Assembly: GCF_008923205.2 (NCBI RefSeq)
Contig: NZ_WBMS02000051.1
Location: forward strand, 1-64,000
Direction of reading: 5' to 3'
DNA from: Actinomadura physcomitrii
GTDB taxonomy: Bacteria > Actinomycetota > Actinomycetes > Streptosporangiales > Streptosporangiaceae
Length of the DNA: 64,000 nucleotides
In this document: piece by piece, positions 1 to 8,192 of the stretch
Numbering within the stretch: the first letter of the stretch is position 1
Layout: every line of letters starts with the position of its first letter
Made by a program: the position numbers and the translations under genes
Notes under the pieces: model-generated
Database searches by the model: none
What the model saw: only the letters and a program-made list of their open reading frames with translations
What the model was told of the DNA's origin: nothing

Positions 1-185
1 GGCGCGGCGTGGGCGGCCCCGGCCGGGACGGCGGCCTGGGGGGCCGCGGGCGGCGCGGGCAGCGGCGCGCCCGGCGGGGGGACCGGGCCCGGCAGTCCGG
101 GCGCCCCCGGGAAGAACGGCGTCGAGCCCGCCCCCGGGCGCGGTTCGGCGCCGTCCCCGGCGCGGCCCTTCTCGAGCTCGGTCAT
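1..185 (-). CDS. Partial gene: Pro/Ala/Gly-rich N-terminus of unknown protein
   Basis: The reverse strand has an ATG at 185-183 preceded by GGGAG five bases upstream, and stays open for 61 codons to the window edge. The peptide begins MTELEKGRAGDG and then becomes a Pro/Gly/Ala run (PGAPGLPGPVPPPGAPLP). Such tails usually are disordered N-termini of membrane or secreted actinobacterial proteins, but no domain is reached before the sequence stops, so the function is unknown. It is divergent from the HIT gene. In M. tuberculosis the HIT gene is next to thrS on the same strand, so this neighbour differs from that order. Confidence 0.6.
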   Translation of the reverse strand, partial: MTELEKGRAGDGAEPRPGAGSTPFFPGAPGLPGPVPPPGAPLPAPPAAPQAAVPAGAAHAA

Positions 186-253
186 GATCGCTCCCACTGT
201 TCGGCTGGACGACCCATGGTGTCGGAGAGACGGGCGGGACGTCACGCAGGCCC

Positions 254-327
254 CCTCCCGCGGGCGCGTCCGCGGGCCCGCCCGCCGGCGCGCCCGCCCG
301 CCGGCGCGCCCGCCCGTCCGCGGGAGG
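254..327. repeat. Inverted repeat enclosing 16-bp tandem repeats in a divergent intergenic region
   Basis: Ten-base arms CCTCCCGCGG (254-263) and CCGCGGGAGG (318-327) face each other. Between them GCCCGCCCGCCGGCGC occurs at 276-291 and again, identically, at 292-307, followed by a nine-base partial third copy from 308. The intergenic region runs from 186 to 401. The structure could be a cruciform, a regulator site or simple slippage; the sequence does not decide. Confidence 0.6.
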
Positions 328-401
328 CATCCCGGCTACGTGCCGGCGCTCCGGTCTCTCTATGCTGCTGGTCAGGCCGTGAACAAAAGGAGACCGCCGC
401 C

Positions 402-1025
402 TTGACCGCAGAGCCGGAGAAGCCCGTGGACCAGCAGGGGCGCGACGAGGCGTCCGGCTCGGGCGCCGCGGAGCACCAGTCCCGCCTCGAGGAGGAGAGG
501 GGCGGCGCGGGCGTGCCCGACAACTTCCAGCGGCTGTGGACCCCGCACCGGATGGCCTACATCAAGGGCGAGAACAAGCCCACCGGCCCGGGGGCGGGGG
601 AGGGCTGCCCGTTCTGCGAGATCCCGGCGATGACCGACGAGGAGGGCCTCGTCGTCGCGCGGGGCCGGTCGGTCTTCACCGTCCTCAACCTCTACCCGTA
701 CAACTCCGGGCACCTCATGGTCGTCCCGTACCGGCACGTCGCCGACTACGGCGACCTCGACGAGGCGGAGTACACCGAGCTCGCCGTCTTCACCCGCCGC
801 TCGCTCGCCGCGCTGCGCAAGGCCAGCGGCGCGCAGGGGTTCAACGTCGGCATGAACCTCGGGCTGGTCGCCGGTGCCGGGATCGCCGCGCACCTGCACC
901 AGCACGTGGTGCCGCGGTGGGGCGGCGACACCAACTTCATGCCGGTCGTCGGGCACACCCGGGTGCTGCCGCAGCTGCTGCGCGACACCCGGCAGATCCT
1001 CGCCGACGCCTGGCCGCAGGACTGA
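402..1025 (+). CDS. HIT-family protein, Ap4A phosphorylase type (Rv2613c-like)
   Basis: This 207-residue cytosolic nucleotide hydrolase/transferase has the histidine triad HLHQH at 164-168, the upstream segment NLYPYNSGH (96-104), and CPFC at 69-72. The M. tuberculosis homologue in front of pgsA (Rv2613c) is described as a diadenosine tetraphosphate phosphorylase, and that is the likely activity here (inference). The open frame extends to position 9, but the upstream part is low-complexity and lacks a ribosome site. TTG at 402 has AAGGAG at 387-392, so it is taken as the start. About 40 N-terminal residues are acidic and probably disordered. It normally sits directly before pgsA; here about 5.4 kb of other genes intervene. 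Confidence 0.88.
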   Translation: MTAEPEKPVDQQGRDEASGSGAAEHQSRLEEERGGAGVPDNFQRLWTPHRMAYIKGENKPTGPGAGEGCPFCEIPAMTDEEGLVVARGRSVFTVLNLYPYNSGHLMVVPYRHVADYGDLDEAEYTELAVFTRRSLAALRKASGAQGFNVGMNLGLVAGAGIAAHLHQHVVPRWGGDTNFMPVVGHTRVLPQLLRDTRQILADAWPQD

Positions 1026-1059
1026 CGGCCCCTTCGCGCGAGCGCGGGGGGAGCACGGC

Positions 1060-1473
1060 ATGATGGACGCCATGACGCGACGCGAGCGGCCGGTGCTGGT
1101 CTACGACGGCGACTGCGGGTTCTGCACGGCCTCGGTGCGGTTCCTGGAGCGCCGTGTGCCCGTGGACGCCGAGGTCGTCGCGTTCCAGTTCGCCGACCTC
1201 GCCGCGCTCGGCACCACGTGGGAGCGGGCCGAGCACGAGGTGCTGTGGGTCGACCGGGCGGGACGCGTCAGCGGCGGGGCGGAGGCGATCGGACGGCTGC
1301 TGACGGCGGCCGGCGGCATCTGGCGCGTCCCGGGCGTCGCCATGCGGACGCCGCCGGTGAGCTGGCTCGCGCACGCCGTGTACCGGCTCGTCGCGAACAA
1401 CCGGCAGCGGATGCCCGGCGGCACCGCCGCCTGCATGCTGCCCGCCGCGCAGCGCCCCGGCGCCCGGAGCTGA
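1060..1473 (+). CDS. DCC/DUF393 thiol-disulfide oxidoreductase-like protein
   Basis: A 137-residue protein with YDGDCGFC at 15-22, the CxxC-bearing signature of the DCC (DUF393) family, which is predicted to have a thioredoxin-like fold. ATG at 1060 follows GGGGGGAG with 6-nt spacing; ATG codons at 1063 and 1072 are in-frame alternatives. The gene runs toward the HTTM-like membrane gene, with only 25 bp between the two stop codons. DUF393 and HTTM proteins often occur together, which suggests a membrane redox or carboxylase-like function, but no substrate is known. No signal peptide is visible. Confidence 0.8.
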   Translation: MMDAMTRRERPVLVYDGDCGFCTASVRFLERRVPVDAEVVAFQFADLAALGTTWERAEHEVLWVDRAGRVSGGAEAIGRLLTAAGGIWRVPGVAMRTPPVSWLAHAVYRLVANNRQRMPGGTAACMLPAAQRPGARS

Positions 1474-1498
1474 CCGCCGCCGTCCGGCCCGCCGGGCT

Positions 1499-2458
1499 TC
1501 AGGCCGCCTCGGGCACGGCCACGTCGGCCGCGTCGGCCTTGTCCGCCCGGCCGCCGAGCGCCCGGCGGAGCCCCGAAGGGAGCCGTCCGGTGAGCCGCTC
1601 CAGCGGCAGGAACGCCGCCAGCCAGATCGCGTGCGGCAGGAAGTGGATGCTCATCAGCGCGTAGGTGACCGCGTGGAACCCCGCGAAGAACAGCACGAAC
1701 AGGTACAGCGGCCGGCCGCGCAGGAACAGCAGCGCCGGTGAGCTCGCCTCCGCCAGGAACATGAACCACTGGCTCGCCTTCAGCAGCAGCGGGTAGCCGA
1801 TGAGGCTGCGCCCGAACGCCGTCCCGCGCCGGCTCAGCGCCCACTGGACCGTCGCCCCGTTCGGCCACTCGGGGAACCCGCCGATCTTCACCTTCGCCCA
1901 CATGGACAGGAAGTAGGCGGCCACCACCGAGATCTGGATCCCGCGCACCGCCCACGCGGACGCCTCGCACCCGTGCTCGTCGTCGATCCGGGCCCGTCCG
2001 ACGCTCGGCAGGACGAACAGCGCCACCACGAGCGCCAGGTGGTCGTGGTCGACCTTCCCGTACGACATGCTGATCGTGACCCACCACAGGTACCCGCAGG
2101 CGCACACGTAGCCGGTCAGGCGCGGCAGGAACCGGCCCGTCGCCGCGGCGAGCCCGGACGCGAGCGTCACGGCCAGCAGCGCGTACATCGCGGCGGGCGT
2201 CGGCGCGGGCAGGTGCAGCAGCCGCCCGATCAGCACCGGCCGGTACAGGTCGGCGGGCAGCCGGGCGTGCGCCAGCGAGCTGCTGGTCAGCAGCAGCATG
2301 TCGAACGGCAGGAACGCGTACCCGAGGATCCGCAGCCACGCGACCCGGGCCCGCGGGACCGGCCCGAACCACCAGCGCCCCCACGGGCCGCGCGCGGCGG
2401 GCTCCGGCCCGGCGGGACGGACGGGCCGGGGCGCCTCCGGCGTCGCGGCGGCGGTCAC
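1499..2458 (-). CDS. HTTM-like multi-pass membrane protein
   Basis: A 319-residue polytopic membrane protein with several hydrophobic helices. It resembles the HTTM domain (related to vitamin K-dependent gamma-carboxylase): an early RILGYAFLPFDMLLL segment, then SMSYGKVDHDHLALVVALF and a late FHAVTYALMSIHFLPHAIWL. The C-terminal tail is Ala/Asp-rich and cytosolic-looking. The GTG start at 2458 overlaps the stop of the preceding small gene in a GTGA, so the two are probably translationally coupled. It converges on the DUF393 gene, a common partner of HTTM proteins. The family assignment rests on pattern resemblance and partner only. Confidence 0.68.
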   Translation of the reverse strand: MTAAATPEAPRPVRPAGPEPAARGPWGRWWFGPVPRARVAWLRILGYAFLPFDMLLLTSSSLAHARLPADLYRPVLIGRLLHLPAPTPAAMYALLAVTLASGLAAATGRFLPRLTGYVCACGYLWWVTISMSYGKVDHDHLALVVALFVLPSVGRARIDDEHGCEASAWAVRGIQISVVAAYFLSMWAKVKIGGFPEWPNGATVQWALSRRGTAFGRSLIGYPLLLKASQWFMFLAEASSPALLFLRGRPLYLFVLFFAGFHAVTYALMSIHFLPHAIWLAAFLPLERLTGRLPSGLRRALGGRADKADAADVAVPEAA

Positions 2459-2910
2459 CGCACGTCCCAGACGACGCGGTTGACGCGCCTGGTGGACACG
2501 ACCTCGCCGTGCTGCAGCTTCTTGATCTCCTCTACGACGTAGATCCGGGTGAGCCGCGGGCCGCCGGGATGCAGCCGGTGCTGCCCCTCGGCGATGCCCT
2601 GCAGCAGCGACGGGTCGTGGACGATCCGGTCCATCTGCCCCTCGATCTCGGCGCGCTTCATGCCGGTCCCGACGGCGTCGCGGGACAGCTCGACGTGCCG
2701 GCCCTCGGCGGTGTCGGCCTCCAGCCAGAACGAGCCGATCGTCCCGCCGTCGTTCTTCACCGAGAACGCGAACTGCGTCATCGGCCCGATGGGGAAGTCG
2801 TCGTTGCTTCCGAACGCGCTGGTGAACAGCAGCGCGGCGACGAATGCCGCGCCGGTGAGCGATCGCCAGAACCGTGCGCGGGCGCTCAGGCGGAGGACGG
2901 GCGGTTTCAC
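2455..2910 (-). CDS. Membrane-anchored hypothetical protein paired with HTTM-like gene
   Basis: A 151-residue protein with one N-terminal hydrophobic segment (about residues 17-34, SLTGAAFVAALLFTSAFG), then a soluble extracytoplasmic-looking domain. I do not recognise a named family. The GTG start at 2910 is nine bases after the deacetylase stop, with only a weak AGG upstream. Its 3' end overlaps the HTTM-like gene by four bases, so it probably forms a functional pair with that protein. Conserved features in the soluble part include a Ser/Phe-rich strand (GSFWLEAD) and a C-terminal basic-aromatic end (RVNRVVWDVR). Confidence 0.65.
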   Translation of the reverse strand: MKPPVLRLSARARFWRSLTGAAFVAALLFTSAFGSNDDFPIGPMTQFAFSVKNDGGTIGSFWLEADTAEGRHVELSRDAVGTGMKRAEIEGQMDRIVHDPSLLQGIAEGQHRLHPGGPRLTRIYVVEEIKKLQHGEVVSTRRVNRVVWDVR

Positions 2911-2919
2911 CGGGCAAGC

Positions 2920-3726
2920 CTAGAGCGCGGCCCGTCGCAGCTGCGACACGGTGACGAAGTCGAAACCGCGGCCGCGCAGCCCGCGGATCATCTCGGGCAG
3001 CCGCTCGATCGCGGTCCTGCGGCTCGCGGCGCCGACGTCGTGCGCGAGGACGATGGTGCCGGGCCGGACGTTGTCGACGACCGCGGCGACCATCTCGTCC
3101 GGCCGGCGGCCGAGCGCCCTGTCCTGCACCAGCAGCGACCACAGCACGAGTTCGTAGCCGTGCTGCGCGGCGACGTGCAGGGTGGTGCCGCCGAGCCGGC
3201 CCCACGGCGGCCGCAGCAGCGCCGGTGCGCGCCCGGTGACCTGCTCGATGGTCTGGTGCGTGCGGTGGATGGAGCGGTAGGCGTGCGCGAAGCTCATCCT
3301 GGACAGGTCGTCGTGCTTCCAGGTGTGGTTGCCGACCTCGTGCCGGCCGAGCCGGCCCGCGACGAGGCGGGCGTTGCGGGCGAGCCGGCTGCCGACCATG
3401 AAGAACGTCGCCGGCACCTTCGCCTCGTCGAGCGCGTCGAGCGCCTGCGGGGTCCAGCGCTCCATCGGCCCGTCGTCGAAGGTCAGCGCGACCAGCCGGC
3501 GGCGGGTGTGCACCGCCCACACGACGTCGACCTGCCGGTCGGGAGGCTGCCAGGAGTCGACGGACGCGGCGGACGCGGGGGTCGGCGGGTCCTCGCGGCG
3601 CCATGCCTGCTCGGTGGCGAACCCCGCGCCGCCGGCGAGCAGCCCGCCGGCCGCGAGGCCGAGGCCGCGGATGATGTTGCGGCGCCCGGGCCGGGCGGGC
3701 CGCCGGTCTTCCCCCGTGTCGTTCAT
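2920..3726 (-). CDS. Polysaccharide deacetylase (NodB domain), probably Tat-exported
   Basis: A 268-residue NodB-family carbohydrate esterase that would remove N-acetyl groups from cell-wall or extracellular glycans. The metal and catalytic motifs are TFDDGP (82-87), HTWKH (134-138), RPPWG (172-176) and, near the C-terminus, IVLAHD. The N-terminus has a twin-arginine-like signal, RRNIIRG followed by GLAAGGLLAGGAGFA, suggesting export by Tat. It is the first gene of a minus-strand group with the hypothetical protein and the HTTM-like protein. EF-G2 lies upstream on the same strand but is separated by a strong terminator, so this gene probably has its own promoter. Confidence 0.9.
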   Translation of the reverse strand: MNDTGEDRRPARPGRRNIIRGLGLAAGGLLAGGAGFATEQAWRREDPPTPASAASVDSWQPPDRQVDVVWAVHTRRRLVALTFDDGPMERWTPQALDALDEAKVPATFFMVGSRLARNARLVAGRLGRHEVGNHTWKHDDLSRMSFAHAYRSIHRTHQTIEQVTGRAPALLRPPWGRLGGTTLHVAAQHGYELVLWSLLVQDRALGRRPDEMVAAVVDNVRPGTIVLAHDVGAASRRTAIERLPEMIRGLRGRGFDFVTVSQLRRAAL

Positions 3727-3871
3727 GGCGCAGTAAGAATTTCACGCCGCGAACCGCCCGCCATCGCCCGAGATGCCGAAATCGGAGTCACCCTCAGGGA
3801 TGAGGCCGCGCCGCCATCCGGACGACTCCGGAAGGATCAGCGAACGTGCCCCGGACGGTGCGGCCGCGAGG

Positions 3872-3911
3872 GCGGGCGGGGCGGGCGCCGGCCTGCGCCC
3901 GCCCCGCCCGC
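3872..3911 (-). terminator. Perfect 17-bp hairpin terminator downstream of EF-G2
   Basis: Arms at 3872-3888 and 3895-3911 are perfectly complementary around a 6-nt loop (CGGCCT). The hairpin starts 17 bases after the EF-G2 stop codon on the minus strand. There is no T tract, which is usual for actinobacterial terminators. Confidence 0.75.
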
Positions 3912-3927
3912 GGCGCGCTGCCGTGCG

Positions 3928-6096
3928 CTAGTCGTGCGCCGCCTCGGCCTTCGCGACCTTGTCCGCCAGATGCGAGGGAAGCGGCTCGTACCGCAGGAAC
4001 GTCCGGTCGAACGTGCCGGTGCCCTGCGACATCGACCGCAGGTCGATCGCGTACCGGACGATCTCCAGCTGCGGCACCTCCGCCTTGATCATCGTCCGGC
4101 CGCCCGGCACCGCCTGCGAGCCGAGCACCCGGCCGCGCCGCGAGGTGAGGTCGGACATCACCGGCCCCACGTACTCGTCGGCGATCAGCACGCTCACCTC
4201 GTCCACCGGCTCCAGCAGCAGCACCGGCACCTGCCCGGCGGCGTCCTTCAGCGCGAGCGCGCCGGCGGCCTGGAAGGCCATGTCGGAGGAGTCCACCGAG
4301 TGCGCCTTGCCGTCGTACAGCGTGACCTTGACGTCGACCAGCGGGTATCCGGCGGACACGCCGCGCTCCATCTGCTGCCGGACGCCCTTCTCGACCGACG
4401 GGATGAACTGCCGCGGCACCACCCCGCCGACGATCTTGTCGACGAACTCGAAGCCCTCGCCGGACGGCAGCGGCTCCACCTCGATGTGGCAGATGCCGTA
4501 CTGGCCGTGGCCGCCGCTCTGCTTGACGTGCCGGCCGAGCCCCTTGGCGGACCCGCCGAACGTCTCGCGCAGCGGCACCCGCAGCTCGACCCGCTCCACC
4601 TCGACGCCGTACCGGGCGCTGAGCCGGTCGATGAGGACGTCGGCGTGCGCCTCGCCCATGCACCACAGCACCAGCTGCCGCGTCTCGGCGTTGTTCTCCA
4701 GCCGCAGCGTCGGGTCCTCGGCGACCAGCCGGCCGAGCGCCTGGCCGAGCTTGTCCTCGTCGGCCTTGGACTTGGCGCGGATCGCCACGGGCAGCAGCGG
4801 GTCCGGCATCGTCCACGGCGCCATCACCATCGGCGACGACGGGTCGGACAGCGTGTCGCCGGTCTCGGCGCGCGAGAGCTTCGCGACCGCGCAGATGTCC
4901 CCGGCGCCGCACGAGGCGACCGTCCGCTGCGTCTTGCCGAGCGGGGAGGTGAGGGCGCCCACCCGTTCGTCGACGTCGTGGTCCTCGTGCCCGCGCTCCT
5001 GCATGCCGTGCCCGGACACGTGCACGGTGGTGTCGGGGCGCAGCGTCCCGGAGAACACCCGGACCAGCGAGATCCGCCCGACGTACGGGTCGGACGTGGT
5101 CTTGACCACCTCGGCGACCAGCGGCCCGTCGGGGTCGCAGCCGATCTCCCTCGGCGGCCCGCCCTCGACCGGCGTCACCGGGGGGATGCCGTGCTCGAGG
5201 GGCGAGGGGAACGCCTGGGTGACGACCTCCAGCAGCTCCAGCATCCCGACGACCGGCCCGGGGCGGTCGCCGTGCGGCACCGACGTGGCGAGCACCGGGT
5301 AGAAGCTGCCGCGCGCCACCGCGGTCTCCAGGTCCTCGATGAGCGCCTTGACGTCGATCTCCTCGCCGGACAGGTACCGGTCCATGAGGGTCTCGTCCTC
5401 GCTCTCCTGGATGATCCCCTCGATCAGCGACGCGCGCTGCTCGGAGATCTGCTCCAGGTACTCCGGGTCGGGCGCGCACTCGGTGCGCTCGCCGGTGGAG
5501 TAGTCCAGGCAGCGCTGCGTGAGCAGCCCGATCAGGCCCTTCAGCCCGTCGCCGTCCGCCGCCGGGAAGTACAGCGGGAGCACGCCCTCGCCGAAGGCGT
5601 CCTGGCAGCTCAGCACCACGTCGTCGAAGTCGCCGCGCTGCTGGTCGATCTTGGTGATGACGACCGCGCGGGGCATCCCGACCCGGGCGCACTCGTCCCA
5701 GATCATCCGGGTGAGGCCGTCGATCCCGTCCACCGCCGAGATCACGAACAGCGCCGCGTCGGCGGCGCGCAGCCCGGCCCGCAGGTCGCCGACGAAGTCG
5801 GCGTAGCCGGGGGTGTCGATGAGGTTGACCTTGATGTCGCCGTGCGTGAGCGGGGCGAGCGCGAGGTTGACCGAGCGCTGCTGGCGGACCTCGACGTCGT
5901 CGAAGTCGCTGACCGTGGTGCCCTCCTCGACCCGGCCGGCCCGCTGCAGCGTGCCCGCCGCCGTCAGCAGCGCCTCCACGAGCGTGGTCTTTCCCGCCCC
6001 CGAATGGCCGACCAGCGCGACGTTGCGCACCCTGTCGCACCCGCCGGCCTCCGGTGCCCTGCCGGGGGCTCCCGGGTGTCCTCCCTTGTCCGCCAT
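3928..6096 (-). CDS. fusA2: Elongation factor G-like GTPase EF-G2
   Basis: A 722-residue translational GTPase of the EF-G2 group, paralogous to housekeeping EF-G. The P-loop reads GHSGAGKT (30-37), the switch II motif DTPG (94-97) and the base-recognition motif TKID (148-151). Domains II to V follow in the usual order (for example KQSGGHGQYG in domain IV). The P-loop differs from the AHIDAGKT of canonical EF-G, as expected for EF-G2 (compare Rv0120c). The ATG at 6096 has GAGGAGG eight bases upstream. A longer frame to 6255 is rejected because it lacks a ribosome site and is low-complexity. Its role in translation is not established; ribosome rescue or stress translation are possibilities. Confidence 0.92.
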   Translation of the reverse strand: MADKGGHPGAPGRAPEAGGCDRVRNVALVGHSGAGKTTLVEALLTAAGTLQRAGRVEEGTTVSDFDDVEVRQQRSVNLALAPLTHGDIKVNLIDTPGYADFVGDLRAGLRAADAALFVISAVDGIDGLTRMIWDECARVGMPRAVVITKIDQQRGDFDDVVLSCQDAFGEGVLPLYFPAADGDGLKGLIGLLTQRCLDYSTGERTECAPDPEYLEQISEQRASLIEGIIQESEDETLMDRYLSGEEIDVKALIEDLETAVARGSFYPVLATSVPHGDRPGPVVGMLELLEVVTQAFPSPLEHGIPPVTPVEGGPPREIGCDPDGPLVAEVVKTTSDPYVGRISLVRVFSGTLRPDTTVHVSGHGMQERGHEDHDVDERVGALTSPLGKTQRTVASCGAGDICAVAKLSRAETGDTLSDPSSPMVMAPWTMPDPLLPVAIRAKSKADEDKLGQALGRLVAEDPTLRLENNAETRQLVLWCMGEAHADVLIDRLSARYGVEVERVELRVPLRETFGGSAKGLGRHVKQSGGHGQYGICHIEVEPLPSGEGFEFVDKIVGGVVPRQFIPSVEKGVRQQMERGVSAGYPLVDVKVTLYDGKAHSVDSSDMAFQAAGALALKDAAGQVPVLLLEPVDEVSVLIADEYVGPVMSDLTSRRGRVLGSQAVPGGRTMIKAEVPQLEIVRYAIDLRSMSQGTGTFDRTFLRYEPLPSHLADKVAKAEAAHD

Positions 6097-6416
6097 GACT
6101 ACCTCCTCGGACGGGCCTCCTCGCGGGGGCCCGCGTCGGCTGGGGCCCGGCCCGGAGGGGCCCGGCCCTGACGTCCGAGTGCGGCGTCCTCGTCCAACGT
6201 GCGTGACCGACGTCACACCCGTGTCAACACCCTTTCCCGTGAGCGGCGGGATCACAAGGGGTGAACGGCAAACAACGTGCTTCTGTCCGCCGCACGGGGC
6301 CGCAAACCCGGGCCTGACCGCGTCCGGTCGGCGGCGGCACTACGATCGGACGCGCCAACGGCGGCCCCTGGCCGATGCCGGCGGCCCTTCATCCGGCAGC
6401 ACGAGAACGGACGGCG
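6097..6416. promoter_or_regulatory. Divergent intergenic region between EF-G2 and pgsA
   Basis: This 320-bp stretch carries no gene. It contains an inverted repeat GTGAC-CGAC-GTCAC at 6203-6216 and, on the minus strand, a perfect TTGACA at 6227-6222, which suits a -35 for EF-G2 although no good -10 sits 17 bases away. On the plus strand TACGAT at 6341-6346 is a plausible -10 for pgsA, without a convincing -35. The first about 90 bases are G/C-rich EF-G2 leader. Confidence 0.4.
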
Positions 6417-7151
6417 ATGCTCAACAGAATCAGGCCCGCGCTGGGGCGCGTCCTGACGCCCATCGGACGGACGGTCGCGCGGACCGGGGTGTCGCCCAAC
6501 GCCATCACGGTCATCGGCACCGCCGGCGTCGCCGCCGGCGCGCTCGTGCTGTTCCCGCGCGGGGAGTTCTTCTGGGGCACGATGGTGATCACCGCGTTCG
6601 TGCTGTTCGACATGCTCGACGGCGCGGTCGCCCGGGTCACCGGCAAGATCTCCAAGTTCGGCGCGTTCCTGGACTCCACCATGGACCGGGTCGCGGACGC
6701 GGCGATCTTCTCCGGGCTGATGATCGGGCTGTACCGGGACGGGCAGCACGGCCTCGCCGGCGTCGCCCTGTACTGCCTCGTCGCCGGGGTCGTCGTGTCC
6801 TACGCCAAGGCCCGCGCCGAGGGCCTCGGGTACACCTGCAACGTGGGCATCGCCGAGCGTGCCGAACGCCTGATCGTCGCCCTGGTCGCGGCCGGGTTCG
6901 ACGGCCTCGGTGTGCCCTACGTCCTGGCAGTCGCGCTGTGGGCGCTGGCGGTGCTCAGCACCGTCACCGTCGGGCAGCGGTTCGCGACGGTGTACGCCCA
7001 GGCGAAGGACGACCCCGCGCCGAAGCCCGCCGCGTCCGCGCCCGCCTCGGGGCCGGCCTCCGGGCCCGGCGCGTCCGCCGCCGGGAACGAAGAGGACGAG
7101 GAGAACGGCGAGAAGGCGCACGCGAAGGCGGGCCCGCCGCCGCGCCGGTGA
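6417..7151 (+). CDS. pgsA: Phosphatidylinositol phosphate synthase (CDP-alcohol phosphatidyltransferase)
   Basis: A 244-residue integral membrane enzyme that joins CDP-diacylglycerol and inositol phosphate, giving the phosphatidylinositol phosphate used for PI and PIM lipids. The CDP-alcohol transferase signature is complete: D65, D68, G69, A72-R73, then G82, D86 and D90. It is followed by several hydrophobic helices and a 50-residue Pro/Ala/Glu-rich tail. ATG at 6417 gives the usual MLNRIRPALG N-terminus; ATG at 6375 is in frame but adds atypical residues. It stands first in a pgsA-patA-pimA set, which supports PI phosphate synthesis rather than phosphatidylglycerol phosphate synthesis. Confidence 0.9.
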   Translation: MLNRIRPALGRVLTPIGRTVARTGVSPNAITVIGTAGVAAGALVLFPRGEFFWGTMVITAFVLFDMLDGAVARVTGKISKFGAFLDSTMDRVADAAIFSGLMIGLYRDGQHGLAGVALYCLVAGVVVSYAKARAEGLGYTCNVGIAERAERLIVALVAAGFDGLGVPYVLAVALWALAVLSTVTVGQRFATVYAQAKDDPAPKPAASAPASGPASGPGASAAGNEEDEENGEKAHAKAGPPPRR

Positions 7152-7241
7152 CCCCGCCGCGCGGTGACCGGCCGCGCCGAACGCCGTACCCGTGACCGGG
7201 CCGCGCCGCCGACCGGGCGGCGCCCGGCCCAGGAGGGAGCC

Positions 7242-8192
7242 GTGCCCGTGACCGCGCCCGCAGGCGGCTCCGCGCCCGCGTCGCTGCGCGACGAGGTGAT
7301 GGACGCCGCCTACGCGCTCGGCTGGACGGTCGTCCGCAAGATGCCCGAGGGCGCCGCCCGGCTGGTGTTCACCGCGGTCGCCGACCGCGCCTGGCAGGCC
7401 AACGGCGGCGGCGTCCGGCAGCTCGAGCGCAACCTGTGCCGCGTCCTCGGCAAGGACGCCGTGGACGACGAGGTCCGCGTGCTCAGCAAGCGCGTGCTGC
7501 GCTCCTACGCCCGCTACTGGCTCGAGGTGTTCCGGCTGCCGGAGTACGGCCGGGACCGGATCGTCGGCCGGATGCGGGTCACCGGCGAGAAGAAGATCTT
7601 CTCGAACCTGGAGGCCGGCCGCGGCGTGATCCTTGCGCTGCCGCACATGGGCAACTACGAGCACGCCGGCGCCTGGCTCGCCGCCCGCGGGCACCCGTTC
7701 ACCACCGTCGCCGAGCGGCTCAGGCCCGAGTCGCTGTTCGACCGGTTCGTGGAGTTCCGCGAGAGCCTCGGCATGGAGGTCCTCGCGCACACCGGCGCGT
7801 CGGCGTTCGGCCGGATGGCGCAGCGGCTGCGCGCCGGGCGGCCCGTCTGCCTGGTCGTCGACCGCGACCTCACCGCGAGCGGCGTCGACGTGGAGTTCTT
7901 CGGCGCCACCGCGCGGATGCCCGCCGTTTCCGCGGCGCTGGCGCTGCAGACGGGCGCAGCCCTCATTCCCGTGACACTCTGGTACGAGGGGAAGTACTGG
8001 GCGGCGCGCGTCCACGGAGAGGTCCCGGTCCCGGACGAGGGCGCCAGGCGGGAGAAGATCCAGACCATGACGCAGGAGATCGCGCGGGTCTTCGAGGCGG
8101 GCATCGCCGCCCATCCGGAGGACTGGCACATGCTGCAGAAGGTTTGGGTGGACGACCTGGACCCGGCCGGGCCGGGCGGGGCGTCCCGGTGA
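7242..8192 (+). CDS. patA: Phosphatidylinositol mannoside acyltransferase (PatA-type)
   Basis: A 316-residue acyltransferase of the LPLAT/HtrB family that acylates the mannose of phosphatidylinositol mannosides on the cytoplasmic face of the membrane. The catalytic HxxxxE appears as HMGNYE at residues 135-140. GTG at 7242 follows AGGAGG with 5-nt spacing. An in-frame GTG at 7248 is possible, and a longer frame to 7164 is rejected for lack of a ribosome site. The stop overlaps the pimA start in GTGA. Position between pgsA and pimA matches Rv2611c. Confidence 0.9.
   Translation: MPVTAPAGGSAPASLRDEVMDAAYALGWTVVRKMPEGAARLVFTAVADRAWQANGGGVRQLERNLCRVLGKDAVDDEVRVLSKRVLRSYARYWLEVFRLPEYGRDRIVGRMRVTGEKKIFSNLEAGRGVILALPHMGNYEHAGAWLAARGHPFTTVAERLRPESLFDRFVEFRESLGMEVLAHTGASAFGRMAQRLRAGRPVCLVVDRDLTASGVDVEFFGATARMPAVSAALALQTGAALIPVTLWYEGKYWAARVHGEVPVPDEGARREKIQTMTQEIARVFEAGIAAHPEDWHMLQKVWVDDLDPAGPGGASR

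Noticed and set aside
9..401. Extended N-terminus of the HIT protein
   Set aside because: The extension has no ribosome site, is GC-rich low complexity and would run over the divergent partial gene and the inverted repeat.
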